This document shows, in pieces, positions 34,405 to 43,409 of a stretch of 64,000 nucleotides of DNA. How positions within the stretch are numbered: the stretch's first letter is position 1; every line of letters starts with the position of its first letter. The notes beneath the pieces are model-generated. The model saw nothing but the letters and a program-made list of their open reading frames with translations. It was not told where the DNA came from and did not search any database. This DNA comes from JAJDFU01 sp964641965 (GTDB lineage: Bacteria; Bacteroidota; Bacteroidia; Chitinophagales; Saprospiraceae): NCBI GenBank assembly GCA_964641965.1, contig CAZXLD010000003.1, positions 62,001 through 126,000 of the forward strand. Direction: 5' to 3'. Position numbers and translations under genes: made by a program.

Positions 34405-34761
34405 TCAGGCAGAATTGCGTGGAAGAAATACAAACTCACCTTTCTCCTCGGATAGGACGAATAAGCAAAAGAAGGCTTTGGGATCCTTATACACCTTCCG
34501 AAACCCATCCACTTTCTCCATAGCAACTACCTTTTTGGTGGCCAGTTCTTCCAAGGTGCTTGCGAAAATATGCCAGCCTTTGTTTTCACTTTCAGGAGCA
34601 TACAATGGAATTCCAATAGCGATTGGGGTTCTATTGAGTACAAAAATCGGATAAGAGGAAACCTCCTGCTCCAAGATACTATCCGAAGCTCCGGATAGTA
34701 ACTTCTGCAAGGGGGCTAATTCTCGTTGGAGGTCCAAATACTTGTTTTCGTTTTCCTTCAT
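34405..34761 (-). CDS. Conserved-looking hypothetical protein, 118 residues
   Basis: A small soluble protein starting MKENENKYLDLQRELAPLQKL. The middle (YPIFVLNRTPIAIGIPLYAPES, GWHIFASTLEELATKKVV) and end (CLFVLSEEKGEFVFLPR) alternate strands and helices and look like a compact SseB/SUKH-like fold, though I do not recognise a family. There is no signal or membrane segment. It sits between rlmD and rmlA on the same strand; the gap to rlmD is about 60 bp, so they may be co-transcribed. Function unknown. Confidence 0.6.
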   Translation of the reverse strand: MKENENKYLDLQRELAPLQKLLSGASDSILEQEVSSYPIFVLNRTPIAIGIPLYAPESENKGWHIFASTLEELATKKVVAMEKVDGFRKVYKDPKAFFCLFVLSEEKGEFVFLPRNSA

Positions 34762-34822
34762 TCAACTACTTTATTGCTGAGTTTACCATCACAGAACAAT
34801 TCGGATGATACATCAAAACAAT

Positions 34823-36229
34823 TTACCGCAGATCTAAAAGCGCCACGCTTTCCACATGGTGGGTATGGGGAAACATATCAACCGGTTGGATGGTAGTCAG
34901 ATCATACTTTTCCGATAATAGATGCATATCGCGGCTTTGTGTGGCCGGATTACAACTTACATAAACTAACCTTGGGGCTTCCAATTGAAGTAACGTTTGC
35001 ACCACATCTGCATGCATACCTGCTCTTGGGGGGTCCGTAATAAGTACATCCGGAGCCCCGTGATGCGCAGCAAAATCGGAATTCAAAATAGCCCTCACAT
35101 CTCCTGCATAGAATTGGCAATTCGAAATGCCATTCATGGTGGCATTTTCCTTAGCATTCTCTATGGCCGCTGCAATCTCCTCGATACCAACTACAGAAGC
35201 TGCTTTTGAAGCCGCATAAAGGGCAATACTTCCTATTCCAGTGTAAAGATCGTACACCTTCTCTTGTCCACTTAGGCCTGCAAACTCCAGGGCTACATCG
35301 TACAAGGCTTTCGCCTGTACAGAGTTGGTTTGAAAGAAGGATTTGGGGCCAATGCGAAATTGAATATTTCCGAGCTGTTCTGTTACATATCCGGGACCTG
35401 AATAAACGGTCATCTCCAGATCAAATACCGTATCATTTAATTTGGGGTTAATACAGTATATCAAGGTGGAAAGCTCGGGAAAACGATCCAGAACTGCACG
35501 CAGAAAGTTTTCTTGTAGCTCAAGATTAGCATATCCGAAACTGACGACCAGCATGCTATCGCCTAGGGTAGTGGTGCGCACCATGAGCTGTCGTAAAAAC
35601 CCCTCGTGATGGCGTGTATCATAAAAACTTAACCCTTGTTGTAAGGCAATTTCACGTATACCATTCCTGAAGTCATTGGAAGGACCGAATTGAAGCCAGC
35701 ATTTCTTGATATCGACTACTTTTTCAAAAGATCCCGGCGGATGGAAACCGAGCACATCCAATTCATTACTAATGTCCGTCCCGATCTCTTCTTTGGTGAG
35801 CCAGCGTTTGTTGGAAAAACTAAACTCCAGTTTATTTCGGTAGAAGGTGGTCTCTGGTGCTTTTAAAATAGGGCGAAATTCACCTGGGACTATCTTGGCG
35901 ATTCGGCGGACCGCATCCTCAACGGTCTGTTCTTTATGACGGGCTTGAGCCTCATAATCCAGGTGTTGCCATTTACAGCCTCCACAGCTTCCGAAATGTT
36001 CACAAAAGGGCTCGGTTCGATCTTCAGAAAGTCTTTTGTAGTGTTTTGTGTAACCCAGAAAAAAACCTTTTCGCTTTTTGTAGACCTCTACATCTACCAC
36101 ATCTCCAGGTACAGCCTGCTCCACGAAATAGACTCTTCCTTCAGAATCACGCCCTACGCTTTTTCCCTTATCGGCAATCCCGCTGATCTGAATATTCTCA
36201 ACTATTTTTCGTCTAAACCGCCTTCCCAT
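34823..36229 (-). CDS. rlmD: 23S rRNA (uracil-C5)-methyltransferase RlmD/RumA family
   Basis: 468 residues. An N-terminal TRAM domain (about 8-60; VENIQISGIADKGKSVGRD) is followed by [4Fe-4S] Cys residues (CEHFGSCGGCKWQ and the later KKCWLQ). A central domain leads to the class I methyltransferase fold with QTNSVQAKALYD, YDLYTGIGSIALYAA, ITDPPRAGMH and the catalytic nucleophile VYVSCNPATQSRD. RlmD methylates U1939 of 23S rRNA; related RumB/TrmA act at other sites, so the precise uridine is inferred. Cytoplasmic. Confidence 0.9.
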   Translation of the reverse strand: MGRRFRRKIVENIQISGIADKGKSVGRDSEGRVYFVEQAVPGDVVDVEVYKKRKGFFLGYTKHYKRLSEDRTEPFCEHFGSCGGCKWQHLDYEAQARHKEQTVEDAVRRIAKIVPGEFRPILKAPETTFYRNKLEFSFSNKRWLTKEEIGTDISNELDVLGFHPPGSFEKVVDIKKCWLQFGPSNDFRNGIREIALQQGLSFYDTRHHEGFLRQLMVRTTTLGDSMLVVSFGYANLELQENFLRAVLDRFPELSTLIYCINPKLNDTVFDLEMTVYSGPGYVTEQLGNIQFRIGPKSFFQTNSVQAKALYDVALEFAGLSGQEKVYDLYTGIGSIALYAASKAASVVGIEEIAAAIENAKENATMNGISNCQFYAGDVRAILNSDFAAHHGAPDVLITDPPRAGMHADVVQTLLQLEAPRLVYVSCNPATQSRDMHLLSEKYDLTTIQPVDMFPHTHHVESVALLDLR

Positions 36230-36256
36230 AGCCTTTCCATTTTCACAAAACCCATT

Positions 36257-37000
36257 TTATCGGGTAAGTACAATATAATCGCGTAACAGAGTCCTCAAAA
36301 ATCCAATTTTATCTCTAGGTGTTTCTGGAATACCGAGCAGATTAGCCAATTTGGAAGCTAATTGATCTACAGCCTCTTCGTGCGCTTGGTTGCGGTACAA
36401 ACGGGATCGATTAATAACGGTTTTTACCAACAACATATCTTCTTCATTCAGGCGCTGTACCTCAGGGTATTTAGGTTCGTAAGCTTCCAAAGAATCGATG
36501 CGGAGAATATCCTGCAGGCGAAATCGCATGCTGGAGCGCAATCGAATCACCGTAGTTGTAGCAATTATGTCTCCCAATCGCTGACTTTTCGGAGAGGAAC
36601 TGATCAGGAGGATACCCAATAGTCCTGTTGAGAAAATGCCATCGAGCAATAGAAAAAAGGATCGCAGGAGGTAATCGCTCAATTCTGGTTCCTTCCCATC
36701 TAGTCGAATCACCTTTACTCCAAGTGCTTTTTTACCCAAACTTTGCCCCCCTGCAAGCCATTCAAAAAGAAAATGGTAGCTCAAGAACAACAATATGGGA
36801 AGTAGGATGAAAAAAATATAGGGTAGAAAACCCCCATCTAAAGCCTGACTTGACACGGATAAAATGATCAGGATTACCCCTACATAACCTGCACCGGCAA
36901 CCATGACATCAATGAATGCAGCCAGGATGCGCTCTCGGATCGGAGCCAACTCATATTCAATGGTGACATTTTGGGTGGTTCTAATTTCAATGGTCCGCAT
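36257..37000 (-). CDS. RDD family membrane protein
   Basis: 247 residues. The RDD domain (about 20-150) has the Arg-Asp-Asp signature region (PIRERILAAFIDVMVAGA) and three to four helices. It also has the GGQSLGKKALGVKVIRLDG segment and SQRLGDIIATTTVIR. A soluble C-terminal helical part (about 165-247; YPEVQRLNEEDMLLVKTVI) is extra to the basic domain. RDD proteins have no firm function; some are proposed Na+/H+ antiporters. It is divergent from the SpoIIM-DUF4129-DUF4350-MoxR-DUF58 operon across 148 bp, a pairing found repeatedly in this phylum, which suggests a shared membrane complex. Confidence 0.88.
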   Translation of the reverse strand: MRTIEIRTTQNVTIEYELAPIRERILAAFIDVMVAGAGYVGVILIILSVSSQALDGGFLPYIFFILLPILLFLSYHFLFEWLAGGQSLGKKALGVKVIRLDGKEPELSDYLLRSFFLLLDGIFSTGLLGILLISSSPKSQRLGDIIATTTVIRLRSSMRFRLQDILRIDSLEAYEPKYPEVQRLNEEDMLLVKTVINRSRLYRNQAHEEAVDQLASKLANLLGIPETPRDKIGFLRTLLRDYIVLTR

Positions 37001-37148
37001 ACTAAAAGCGAAGTTGGAGGCCTTTCCTTACAAGTAATTCTTTAAAATACCATCTTTACAAAAAACAAGAGCCTCAGCCTTTCTATAACACGCTGGCCAA
37101 TGCGTCTGCTGCAAGATAAAACTAGGTGATTTTAAGCGTTTAAAAACC

Positions 37149-39008
37149 ATGCGGGAGACGAAGTTTATTAAACAAAACAAAGAAAAATGGGAAGCCTTTG
37201 AAAAGGAATTAGCTAAAGGCTCTCAGCGCAATGTGGAGAAACTGAATGAGCTTTTCATTCAAATCACGGATGACCTTTCGTACTCCCGTACCTTTTATCC
37301 CAATCGGTCGGTTCGGGTTTACCTGAATGGATTGGCCCAGCAAATCTTTTTCAGAATTTACAAAAAAGGTAGGGCAGGTGGGCAACAATTTTCCAGGTTT
37401 TGGTCAGAAGAGCTGCCTCGGCTGGTATACGAAGCCAGAGTTGATTTTCGGATTTCCTTTCTTGTTTTTGCCAGTGCCATGCTTATTGGAGCCCTATCCT
37501 CTCAGATGGACCCGGAATTTCCCTCCGTTATTATGGGCGACTCCTATGTAGAAATGACCAAAGCCAATATTGAATCTGGCGACCCAATGGCAGTGTATAA
37601 AGAGAAAGGGGAGTTTCAAATGTTCTTGGGTATAACGCTGAATAATATGTTAGTGGCTGTGCGAACCTTCCTCATGGGAGCGCTCTTCCTGGTTGGTACC
37701 CTGGTGATCTTGATCTACAATGGAATTATGGTGGGGGCATTTCAGTACTTTTTCGTGGATCAAGGCCTTTTTGTCGAATCTTTCTTAACAATCTGGATGC
37801 ATGGTACACTGGAGATTTCCGCTATTATTATCGCAGGGGCCGCCGGCCTCACCATGGGCCGAGGGTTAGTTTTTCCAGGCACCTACTCCAGGCTACAATC
37901 CTTTCGACGATCAGGCAGGAGGGGGTTAAAGATCTTGTTGGGAACGTTGCCACTCTTTCTGGTTGCTGGATTCATTGAGGGTTATTTTACCAGATATACA
38001 GATGCCCCAAACGCCCTGCGAGCTGTTTCCATCGGACTTTGTTTACTATTTGTTGTTTTCTATTTCGTACTTTATCCCGTTTACAGGGCGAGGCGGGTCC
38101 CACTGACTCCGGGCAGTGGGATTGCCTTACCGCCAAGTGGTCGTGAAAAAATAGCCTTTGACCAAATATTGAGTGCAGGTGAGGTTTTTAGTCGACTTTT
38201 CATTGTGTACCGACAGTACTTTAGTTTCCTGATCCTAATCTGTGCGCTTTCGGCAGGGTTCTATACCGCCTTTAGCTTGGGGACCAGTAAACTAAACCCA
38301 AGTGAAACTTTTATTTATCCGGCTGCCTTGTTTGGCACCTTTACCAGAATGGGCCAATTCTTTTACAATAATGCCATCCCGTTCTTACCCCTGGTGATAT
38401 TGGGAATATGGGCCTTTCTGCTGGCTACTACGCAGCACATTCTCCTAAAAATGGCTAATCCAAATCAATTCAAAGGCCGCTTCCCAAATTTCCAGGCACT
38501 TGGACAAGTATTGATGCCAGCTGCCGGACTGACTTTGTTGCTTTATTTTGTGAATCCTTTGACCTGGTTTGCCTTTCTGCTCTTAGCAGGTCCTCTGTTG
38601 CTATGGTCTTTTACGGCACAGGCTAATGGATTGGGCCCTATCCGTTCCATGGCAAAGAGCCTGAATCTTCTAATTGCAGGCCCAAGCCGAATATTCGGCA
38701 TTTTTCTCATTGTCTTTTTGTTTGGCTTTACCATATTTAACCTCATTGACAGTCCCTTATTCAGAGGGTACTTTGATTTGTTAAGTTGGGTAGTGGCACT
38801 TAGTCAAGATAGAATGGATGAGCTCACCATTGTTTGGCTTACCTTAATCTACACCTTTATGCTCTTTCTGATTCTGACCACTTTTATTTTGTCTATCGGA
38901 CTAACATATTTTAGTCTACTCGAGATCAGAGAATGTCCTGGGCTTAAAGAAAGAATTGATCAACTCGGTCTGCATCGAACCATTAAGGGCTTGGAAACTG
39001 AAGAATAA
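37149..39008 (+). CDS. SpoIIM-like (DUF95) integral membrane protein
   Basis: 619 residues with a soluble N-terminus (about 1-100) and ten or more transmembrane helices. The SpoIIM region (about 130-270) carries the family's ITLNNMLVAVRTFLMGAL, YNGIMVGAF and IWMHGTLEISAIIIAGAAGL motifs. A second hydrophobic half (about 340-610) has no clear match. In spore formers SpoIIM is part of the DMP engulfment machinery; this organism is not a spore former and the role here is unknown. First gene of the MoxR operon; its stop is immediately followed by the DUF4129 ATG. Confidence 0.82.
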   Translation: MRETKFIKQNKEKWEAFEKELAKGSQRNVEKLNELFIQITDDLSYSRTFYPNRSVRVYLNGLAQQIFFRIYKKGRAGGQQFSRFWSEELPRLVYEARVDFRISFLVFASAMLIGALSSQMDPEFPSVIMGDSYVEMTKANIESGDPMAVYKEKGEFQMFLGITLNNMLVAVRTFLMGALFLVGTLVILIYNGIMVGAFQYFFVDQGLFVESFLTIWMHGTLEISAIIIAGAAGLTMGRGLVFPGTYSRLQSFRRSGRRGLKILLGTLPLFLVAGFIEGYFTRYTDAPNALRAVSIGLCLLFVVFYFVLYPVYRARRVPLTPGSGIALPPSGREKIAFDQILSAGEVFSRLFIVYRQYFSFLILICALSAGFYTAFSLGTSKLNPSETFIYPAALFGTFTRMGQFFYNNAIPFLPLVILGIWAFLLATTQHILLKMANPNQFKGRFPNFQALGQVLMPAAGLTLLLYFVNPLTWFAFLLLAGPLLLWSFTAQANGLGPIRSMAKSLNLLIAGPSRIFGIFLIVFLFGFTIFNLIDSPLFRGYFDLLSWVVALSQDRMDELTIVWLTLIYTFMLFLILTTFILSIGLTYFSLLEIRECPGLKERIDQLGLHRTIKGLETEE

Positions 39009-39749
39009 ATGCATTACTACTTTTTTCGGCTCACCTACTTGGCTATTATGCTGCTTTTGCTGGCAGGGTTAAGTTCCCCTCGTGTTTTTGGACAGGGGAC
39101 GCCTTCTTTTGATCGGGAGAAGTGGCAGAAGCTTAGCCGAAGCATGGATTATCAAGATGGTCGGGTTGAAAAAAAAGAGGAGGAACAAACTCAGTCTCCC
39201 CAAAATGGACAAAGAGGGGAGTCCCCCTATCAAGACCCTGCTATATTGGGTCCGGTATTAAACAGCATCTTGAAAATAGTGGCCGTACTATTATTGCTTG
39301 TTATCCTGTTTTTTTTAATTCGGTCGATACTAAAAGCTAACTCAGGTGCCAAAAACAAAAAGCTTAAGAAAAAGAGATATGATCCGGTTTCTATGGAAGA
39401 AATCGAAGAGAATCTGTTAGAGGCTGATTTGGTTGACTTTTTAGAAAAAGCAAAAGCTGAAGGCCGGTACCTTTGGGCAATACGGCTTTATTACCTTCAG
39501 ATCCTTAAGGCATTGTCCCAACGGAAATTTATTTATTGGAAAAAGGAAAAGACAAACCTGGAATACTTAAAGGAATTGGGCCCACACCCTTTAGCTCCGG
39601 AATTTCAAAAAGTGACGCTTGATTTTGATCGGCTTTGGTATGGAATGGCCACCTTGGATAAAGAAGAGTTTGAACGGATTGAGCCTGCCTTCCAATATTT
39701 TTTAAAACGGGTAGAATCCGAAAAAGTACAAACCCCACAGCTTGCATGA
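39009..39749 (+). CDS. DUF4129-like membrane protein
   Basis: 246 residues. The signal peptide (about 8-29, ending RVFGQ) is followed by a polar stretch and one transmembrane helix (about 84-104). The cytoplasmic C-terminal domain ends with the DUF4129 pattern: AIRLYYLQILKALSQRKFIYWKKEKTNLEYLKEL. The domain is common in operons with MoxR ATPases and DUF58 proteins; function unknown. It starts directly after the SpoIIM stop and overlaps the DUF4350 ATG by 4 bp (ATGA), so all three are translationally coupled. Confidence 0.78.
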   Translation: MHYYFFRLTYLAIMLLLLAGLSSPRVFGQGTPSFDREKWQKLSRSMDYQDGRVEKKEEEQTQSPQNGQRGESPYQDPAILGPVLNSILKIVAVLLLLVILFFLIRSILKANSGAKNKKLKKKRYDPVSMEEIEENLLEADLVDFLEKAKAEGRYLWAIRLYYLQILKALSQRKFIYWKKEKTNLEYLKELGPHPLAPEFQKVTLDFDRLWYGMATLDKEEFERIEPAFQYFLKRVESEKVQTPQLA

Positions 39750-41014
39750 AGGATCGGAGGAAACTCATTATTGTTCTTTTTCTTGCCGTAGTCGCTTTTC
39801 TCCTGCTCTGGTGGCTTTTTCTTGCGGGTGGCCGCAAACCTTATTCCTGGAGAGAGCACTACAAAGCCTCCAGTCAAGATCCCTACGGCACCTATCTTTT
39901 TTACGAACTAATGAAGGATTATGTAGGTGAAGACGCCGTCCATAAGGTAACCGATTCGCTCCACCTGCATTTAGATACTTTAGCCAATTCCGGCTCCTAC
40001 TTGTTCATTGGGGAAGCATTGTATATGGACAGCACAGACCTGGCAGGCCTTTTACATTTTGTAGCTGCAGGTAATACCGCTTTCCTTTCCAGTAAGACCG
40101 TCCCTTATGACCTCATGTTTCATCTGTACTACTATGAATGTGACGGAATTTTATGGAATGATTACGATGTCTTGACCAGTCCTAACATAAAAGCCCGGAT
40201 GAATGATTTTCAACCCGTTAGTTTCTTTTATCAGCGTAGGCAAGACACCTTACCTTACCCTTGGTCCTATATTGCGGAAGACTACTTTTGCGAATCCTAC
40301 AACCAATTCATCGCATTAGGCCGGATGAATGATGAATACGTCAATTTAGCAGAAGTCCCCTACTACAAAGGCAAGTTCTACTTGCATACCACACCCCTTG
40401 CCTTCACCAATATTTCGCTACTAGACAGCAATCGGCTAGCTTATGCAGAAGGTCTGTTCTCTTTCTTACCGTTTGGAGAGATCTATTGGGATGCCTATAC
40501 CAAGGTGCCTGAAGCGGTAGGTCGCAACATGAACAACAATTATCCTCCTGCTAATCAACGGATCAGTGCGGAAAGTCCGCTCCAATATGTGCTTAGCCAA
40601 CCTCCATTGGCATGGGCTTGGTATGTATTACTGGTTTTGGGGTTGTTGTATTTGGTATTCCGAACCCGACGCAGACAAAGAATCATACCCGTTGCAGCAC
40701 CAAACACTAATACATCCCTAGAATTTATACGGGCCATAGGACGGCTTTACTTTCTTCAGCAGAATCACAAACAGCTTTGCAAACAGAAGACAAGGCTTTT
40801 TCTTGCATTTCTGCGCAATCGATACGGACTACAATGGAGAGGTTTGGAGGAAGACCAATTGAACGAATTATCCAATTTATCAGGGATTTCGGAACCCCAA
40901 TTGGAAAAATTGGCTATTACTAGTAAGAACCTTCAAAATGCTTATTTCGTATCGGAGAATAGCCTAATCGATTACCACCAACAATTGGATCTTTTTTATC
41001 GAAATTGCAATTAA
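39746..41014 (+). CDS. DUF4350 domain membrane protein
   Basis: 422 residues. An N-terminal helix (about 8-27) is followed by the DUF4350-like domain at about 36-260, with SSQDPYGTYLFYELMKDY and LFIGEALYMDSTDLAGLLHFVAAGNTAFLSS. This resembles a GATase-like Rossmann facing the periplasm. A second transmembrane helix (about 290-308, PLAWAWYVLLVLGLLYLVF) and a cytoplasmic helical tail (about 320-422) follow. It is coupled to the DUF4129 gene by ATGA and precedes moxR by 18 bp. Function unknown. Confidence 0.78.
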   Translation: MKDRRKLIIVLFLAVVAFLLLWWLFLAGGRKPYSWREHYKASSQDPYGTYLFYELMKDYVGEDAVHKVTDSLHLHLDTLANSGSYLFIGEALYMDSTDLAGLLHFVAAGNTAFLSSKTVPYDLMFHLYYYECDGILWNDYDVLTSPNIKARMNDFQPVSFFYQRRQDTLPYPWSYIAEDYFCESYNQFIALGRMNDEYVNLAEVPYYKGKFYLHTTPLAFTNISLLDSNRLAYAEGLFSFLPFGEIYWDAYTKVPEAVGRNMNNNYPPANQRISAESPLQYVLSQPPLAWAWYVLLVLGLLYLVFRTRRRQRIIPVAAPNTNTSLEFIRAIGRLYFLQQNHKQLCKQKTRLFLAFLRNRYGLQWRGLEEDQLNELSNLSGISEPQLEKLAITSKNLQNAYFVSENSLIDYHQQLDLFYRNCN

Positions 41015-41032
41015 GCGCAACAGCCTTTATTT

Positions 41033-42073
41033 ATGGAAGATAATCCCAAACAAAACCAACCCCGGCCTCTTCCCCTATCTGATTTGCAAGAAATTTCAAA
41101 TCCTGAAGATGCTACACCCAAGCTCGACGTGAATTTGGTCCAACTAGCAGCAGAACGGGTTAAAGAGGAGATCAGTAAAGTAATCATTGGACAGCAGGAA
41201 GTTATCAATCTGCTTTTGGCTGCCCTATTTGCCGGAGGCCATGTTTTGCTCGAGGGTGTACCAGGTATTGCCAAAACCATGATTGCCAAATTAATGGCTC
41301 AAACCCTGGAGGTCGATTTTAACCGAATCCAATTCACCCCCGACCTAATGCCAAGTGATGTGCTTGGTACTACCGTGTTCAACATGAAAGAATCGGAGTT
41401 TTTCTTCAATCAAGGCCCCATTTTTACCAACGTAGTCCTTATTGACGAGATCAATAGAGCTCCAGCCAAGACCCAGGCAGCGCTATTCGAAGTCATGGAA
41501 GAACAGCAAGTTACCATTGATGGAAAAACCTATCCGCTCACTTTCCCGTTTTTTGTTGTCGCCACGCAAAATCCAATAGAGCAGGAAGGGACCTATAAAT
41601 TACCGGAAGCCCAACTGGATCGTTTTTTGTTGAAAATTCTGCTGGATTATCCTGAACTGGAAGAAGAGAAAGCCATTTTAAAGCGCTTCAAGGAAGATTT
41701 TGAACAACATCTGATTCAAAACGTGAAAAGCGTTTTCTCCGCAGAAGAAATCCGGCAGTGCCGTAGTTTGATCGAACAGGTTTTCATTCGAGCGGAATTG
41801 CTGGATTATATTGCTGAGATTGTTGTGCGTACTCGTTCTCATCCCGATCTATATTTAGGGGCCTCACCCAGGGCTTCTCTGTCTATTTTGAAAATGAGCA
41901 AAGCCATCGCCTCTTTTGCAGGCCGGAATTATGTCACCCCGGATGATATCCGACTGGTTACCTTTCCCGTGCTCAACCACCGAATCATTTTAACACCTGA
42001 ACGAGAGATGGAAGGATTTACGCCAAAGGAAGTCATTGATTCGATCGTACAATCCGTAGAGGTGCCCAGATAA
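41033..42073 (+). CDS. MoxR-family AAA+ ATPase
   Basis: 346 residues. A complete MoxR AAA+ core: Walker A LLEGVPGIAKTMIAK, FTPDLMPSDVLGT, Walker B VVLIDEINRAPAKTQAALFEVMEEQQ, sensor 1 FFVVATQNPIEQEGTYKLPEAQLDRF, and a C-terminal lid with ASPRASLSILKMSKA. MoxR ATPases act as chaperone-like remodelling enzymes for metal-cofactor or VWA-domain partners. Its partner here is presumably the DUF58 protein encoded 10 bp downstream. The first ~40 residues are a polar extension. Confidence 0.93.
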   Translation: MEDNPKQNQPRPLPLSDLQEISNPEDATPKLDVNLVQLAAERVKEEISKVIIGQQEVINLLLAALFAGGHVLLEGVPGIAKTMIAKLMAQTLEVDFNRIQFTPDLMPSDVLGTTVFNMKESEFFFNQGPIFTNVVLIDEINRAPAKTQAALFEVMEEQQVTIDGKTYPLTFPFFVVATQNPIEQEGTYKLPEAQLDRFLLKILLDYPELEEEKAILKRFKEDFEQHLIQNVKSVFSAEEIRQCRSLIEQVFIRAELLDYIAEIVVRTRSHPDLYLGASPRASLSILKMSKAIASFAGRNYVTPDDIRLVTFPVLNHRIILTPEREMEGFTPKEVIDSIVQSVEVPR

Positions 42074-42083
42074 TTTTTCCAAA

Positions 42084-43409
42084 ATGGCTTTTCCATTATA
42101 TCTGAGCAGTAGGTTCTTTTTTTTATTTGGTGCTCTGGCCGCCTTATTCGGTTTGAGTTTTTTCTGGCAAGCAGTATTCCCGGCCGTATTGGCACTCTTC
42201 TTTTTGGCTTGCTGTTTTGTATTTGCGGATGCCCTATTGCTCTATGGAAAGCGCGTACAACTCATTGCTTCCAGAAACCTTCCCAAACAATTTTCATTAG
42301 GCGACGAAAATCAGATCCAGGTGCGAGCGATTAATCCTGGTAATATTTTCCTTGATGTAATCCTGATAGACGAGCTTCCTGCACAACTACAGAAGCGTGA
42401 TTTCAAACGAGCATTCTCCATAAAGCCCGGCGAGGAAACACTTATCGAGTATACAATTCGACCTGTGGAAAGGGGGAGTTATGCATTTGGTTCTCTGTGG
42501 TTCTATCTCCGAACCTTCATTGGGTTGTTGGAACGCAGGGTTGAGGGAGAGGGTCCTGTTGAGGTTCCGGTATATCCTTCTGTACTCCAAATGAAGCAAC
42601 TCGAACTACATGCTTTCAACCGATATACCAGTCAAAAAGGGATCAAGCGGCTCCGAAGAATCGGTCACTCCTATGAATTTGAGCAAATTAAGGAATACGT
42701 CCGCGGAGATGATTACAGAAGCATAAATTGGAAAGCGAGCAGCAGGCATTATTCCTTGATGGTGAACCAATACGAGGATGAAAGAGCTCAGCAGATTTAT
42801 TGTTTGATCGATAAAAGTCGGGTAATGCGCCTTCCTTTCGAAGGGATGAGCCTGATGGAATATGCGATCAACACCACTTTGGTCTTATCCAATATTGCCC
42901 TACAAAAACATGACAAAGCAGGGCTAATTACCTTTTCCGATAAAATCGGCACCACTCTAAAAGCGGAAAACAGACCGATGCAAATAAACAAAATTCTAGA
43001 AGCACTTTACCGCGAAAGAGAAAGAGACTTGGAAGCGAATTATGAACTACTATACTATGCCTCCAGAAAGTTAATTAGTGGGCGTAGCCTGCTCTTGCTA
43101 TTCACCAACTTTGAGAGTATGTATGCGTTGGAACGTGTACTGCCAATACTCAGACGTATAAATCATACTCACCTGCTCGTAGTCACCTTTTTTGAAAATA
43201 CAGAGATTAAGGCCTTTGCGGAAAAAGAAGCAAACACACTTCTGGATATCTACCAGCAAACCGTTGCGCATAACTTTTTAGAGGAGAAAAATCGGATGCT
43301 AAGAAAACTAAGGCAGTATGGCATACAATCTATTTTAGCACATCCTTCCGGCCTATCTATTGCCACTATAAATAAGTACCTGGAACTGAAATCCAGGGGT
43401 CTCATTTGA
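42084..43409 (+). CDS. DUF58 (VWA-like) protein, MoxR partner
   Basis: 441 residues. Two N-terminal transmembrane helices (about 8-55) are followed by a beta-rich region and the DUF58 core: IKEYVRGDDYRSINWKASSRHYSLMVNQYEDERAQ. A VWA-like domain begins IYCLIDKSRVM. The usual metal-ion site (DxSxS) reads DKSRV here, so the last Ser is lost and metal binding may be impaired. Presumed to be the client or anchor of the MoxR ATPase upstream. Its last 8 bases overlap the convergent PorE-like gene. Confidence 0.88.
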   Translation: MAFPLYLSSRFFFLFGALAALFGLSFFWQAVFPAVLALFFLACCFVFADALLLYGKRVQLIASRNLPKQFSLGDENQIQVRAINPGNIFLDVILIDELPAQLQKRDFKRAFSIKPGEETLIEYTIRPVERGSYAFGSLWFYLRTFIGLLERRVEGEGPVEVPVYPSVLQMKQLELHAFNRYTSQKGIKRLRRIGHSYEFEQIKEYVRGDDYRSINWKASSRHYSLMVNQYEDERAQQIYCLIDKSRVMRLPFEGMSLMEYAINTTLVLSNIALQKHDKAGLITFSDKIGTTLKAENRPMQINKILEALYRERERDLEANYELLYYASRKLISGRSLLLLFTNFESMYALERVLPILRRINHTHLLVVTFFENTEIKAFAEKEANTLLDIYQQTVAHNFLEEKNRMLRKLRQYGIQSILAHPSGLSIATINKYLELKSRGLI

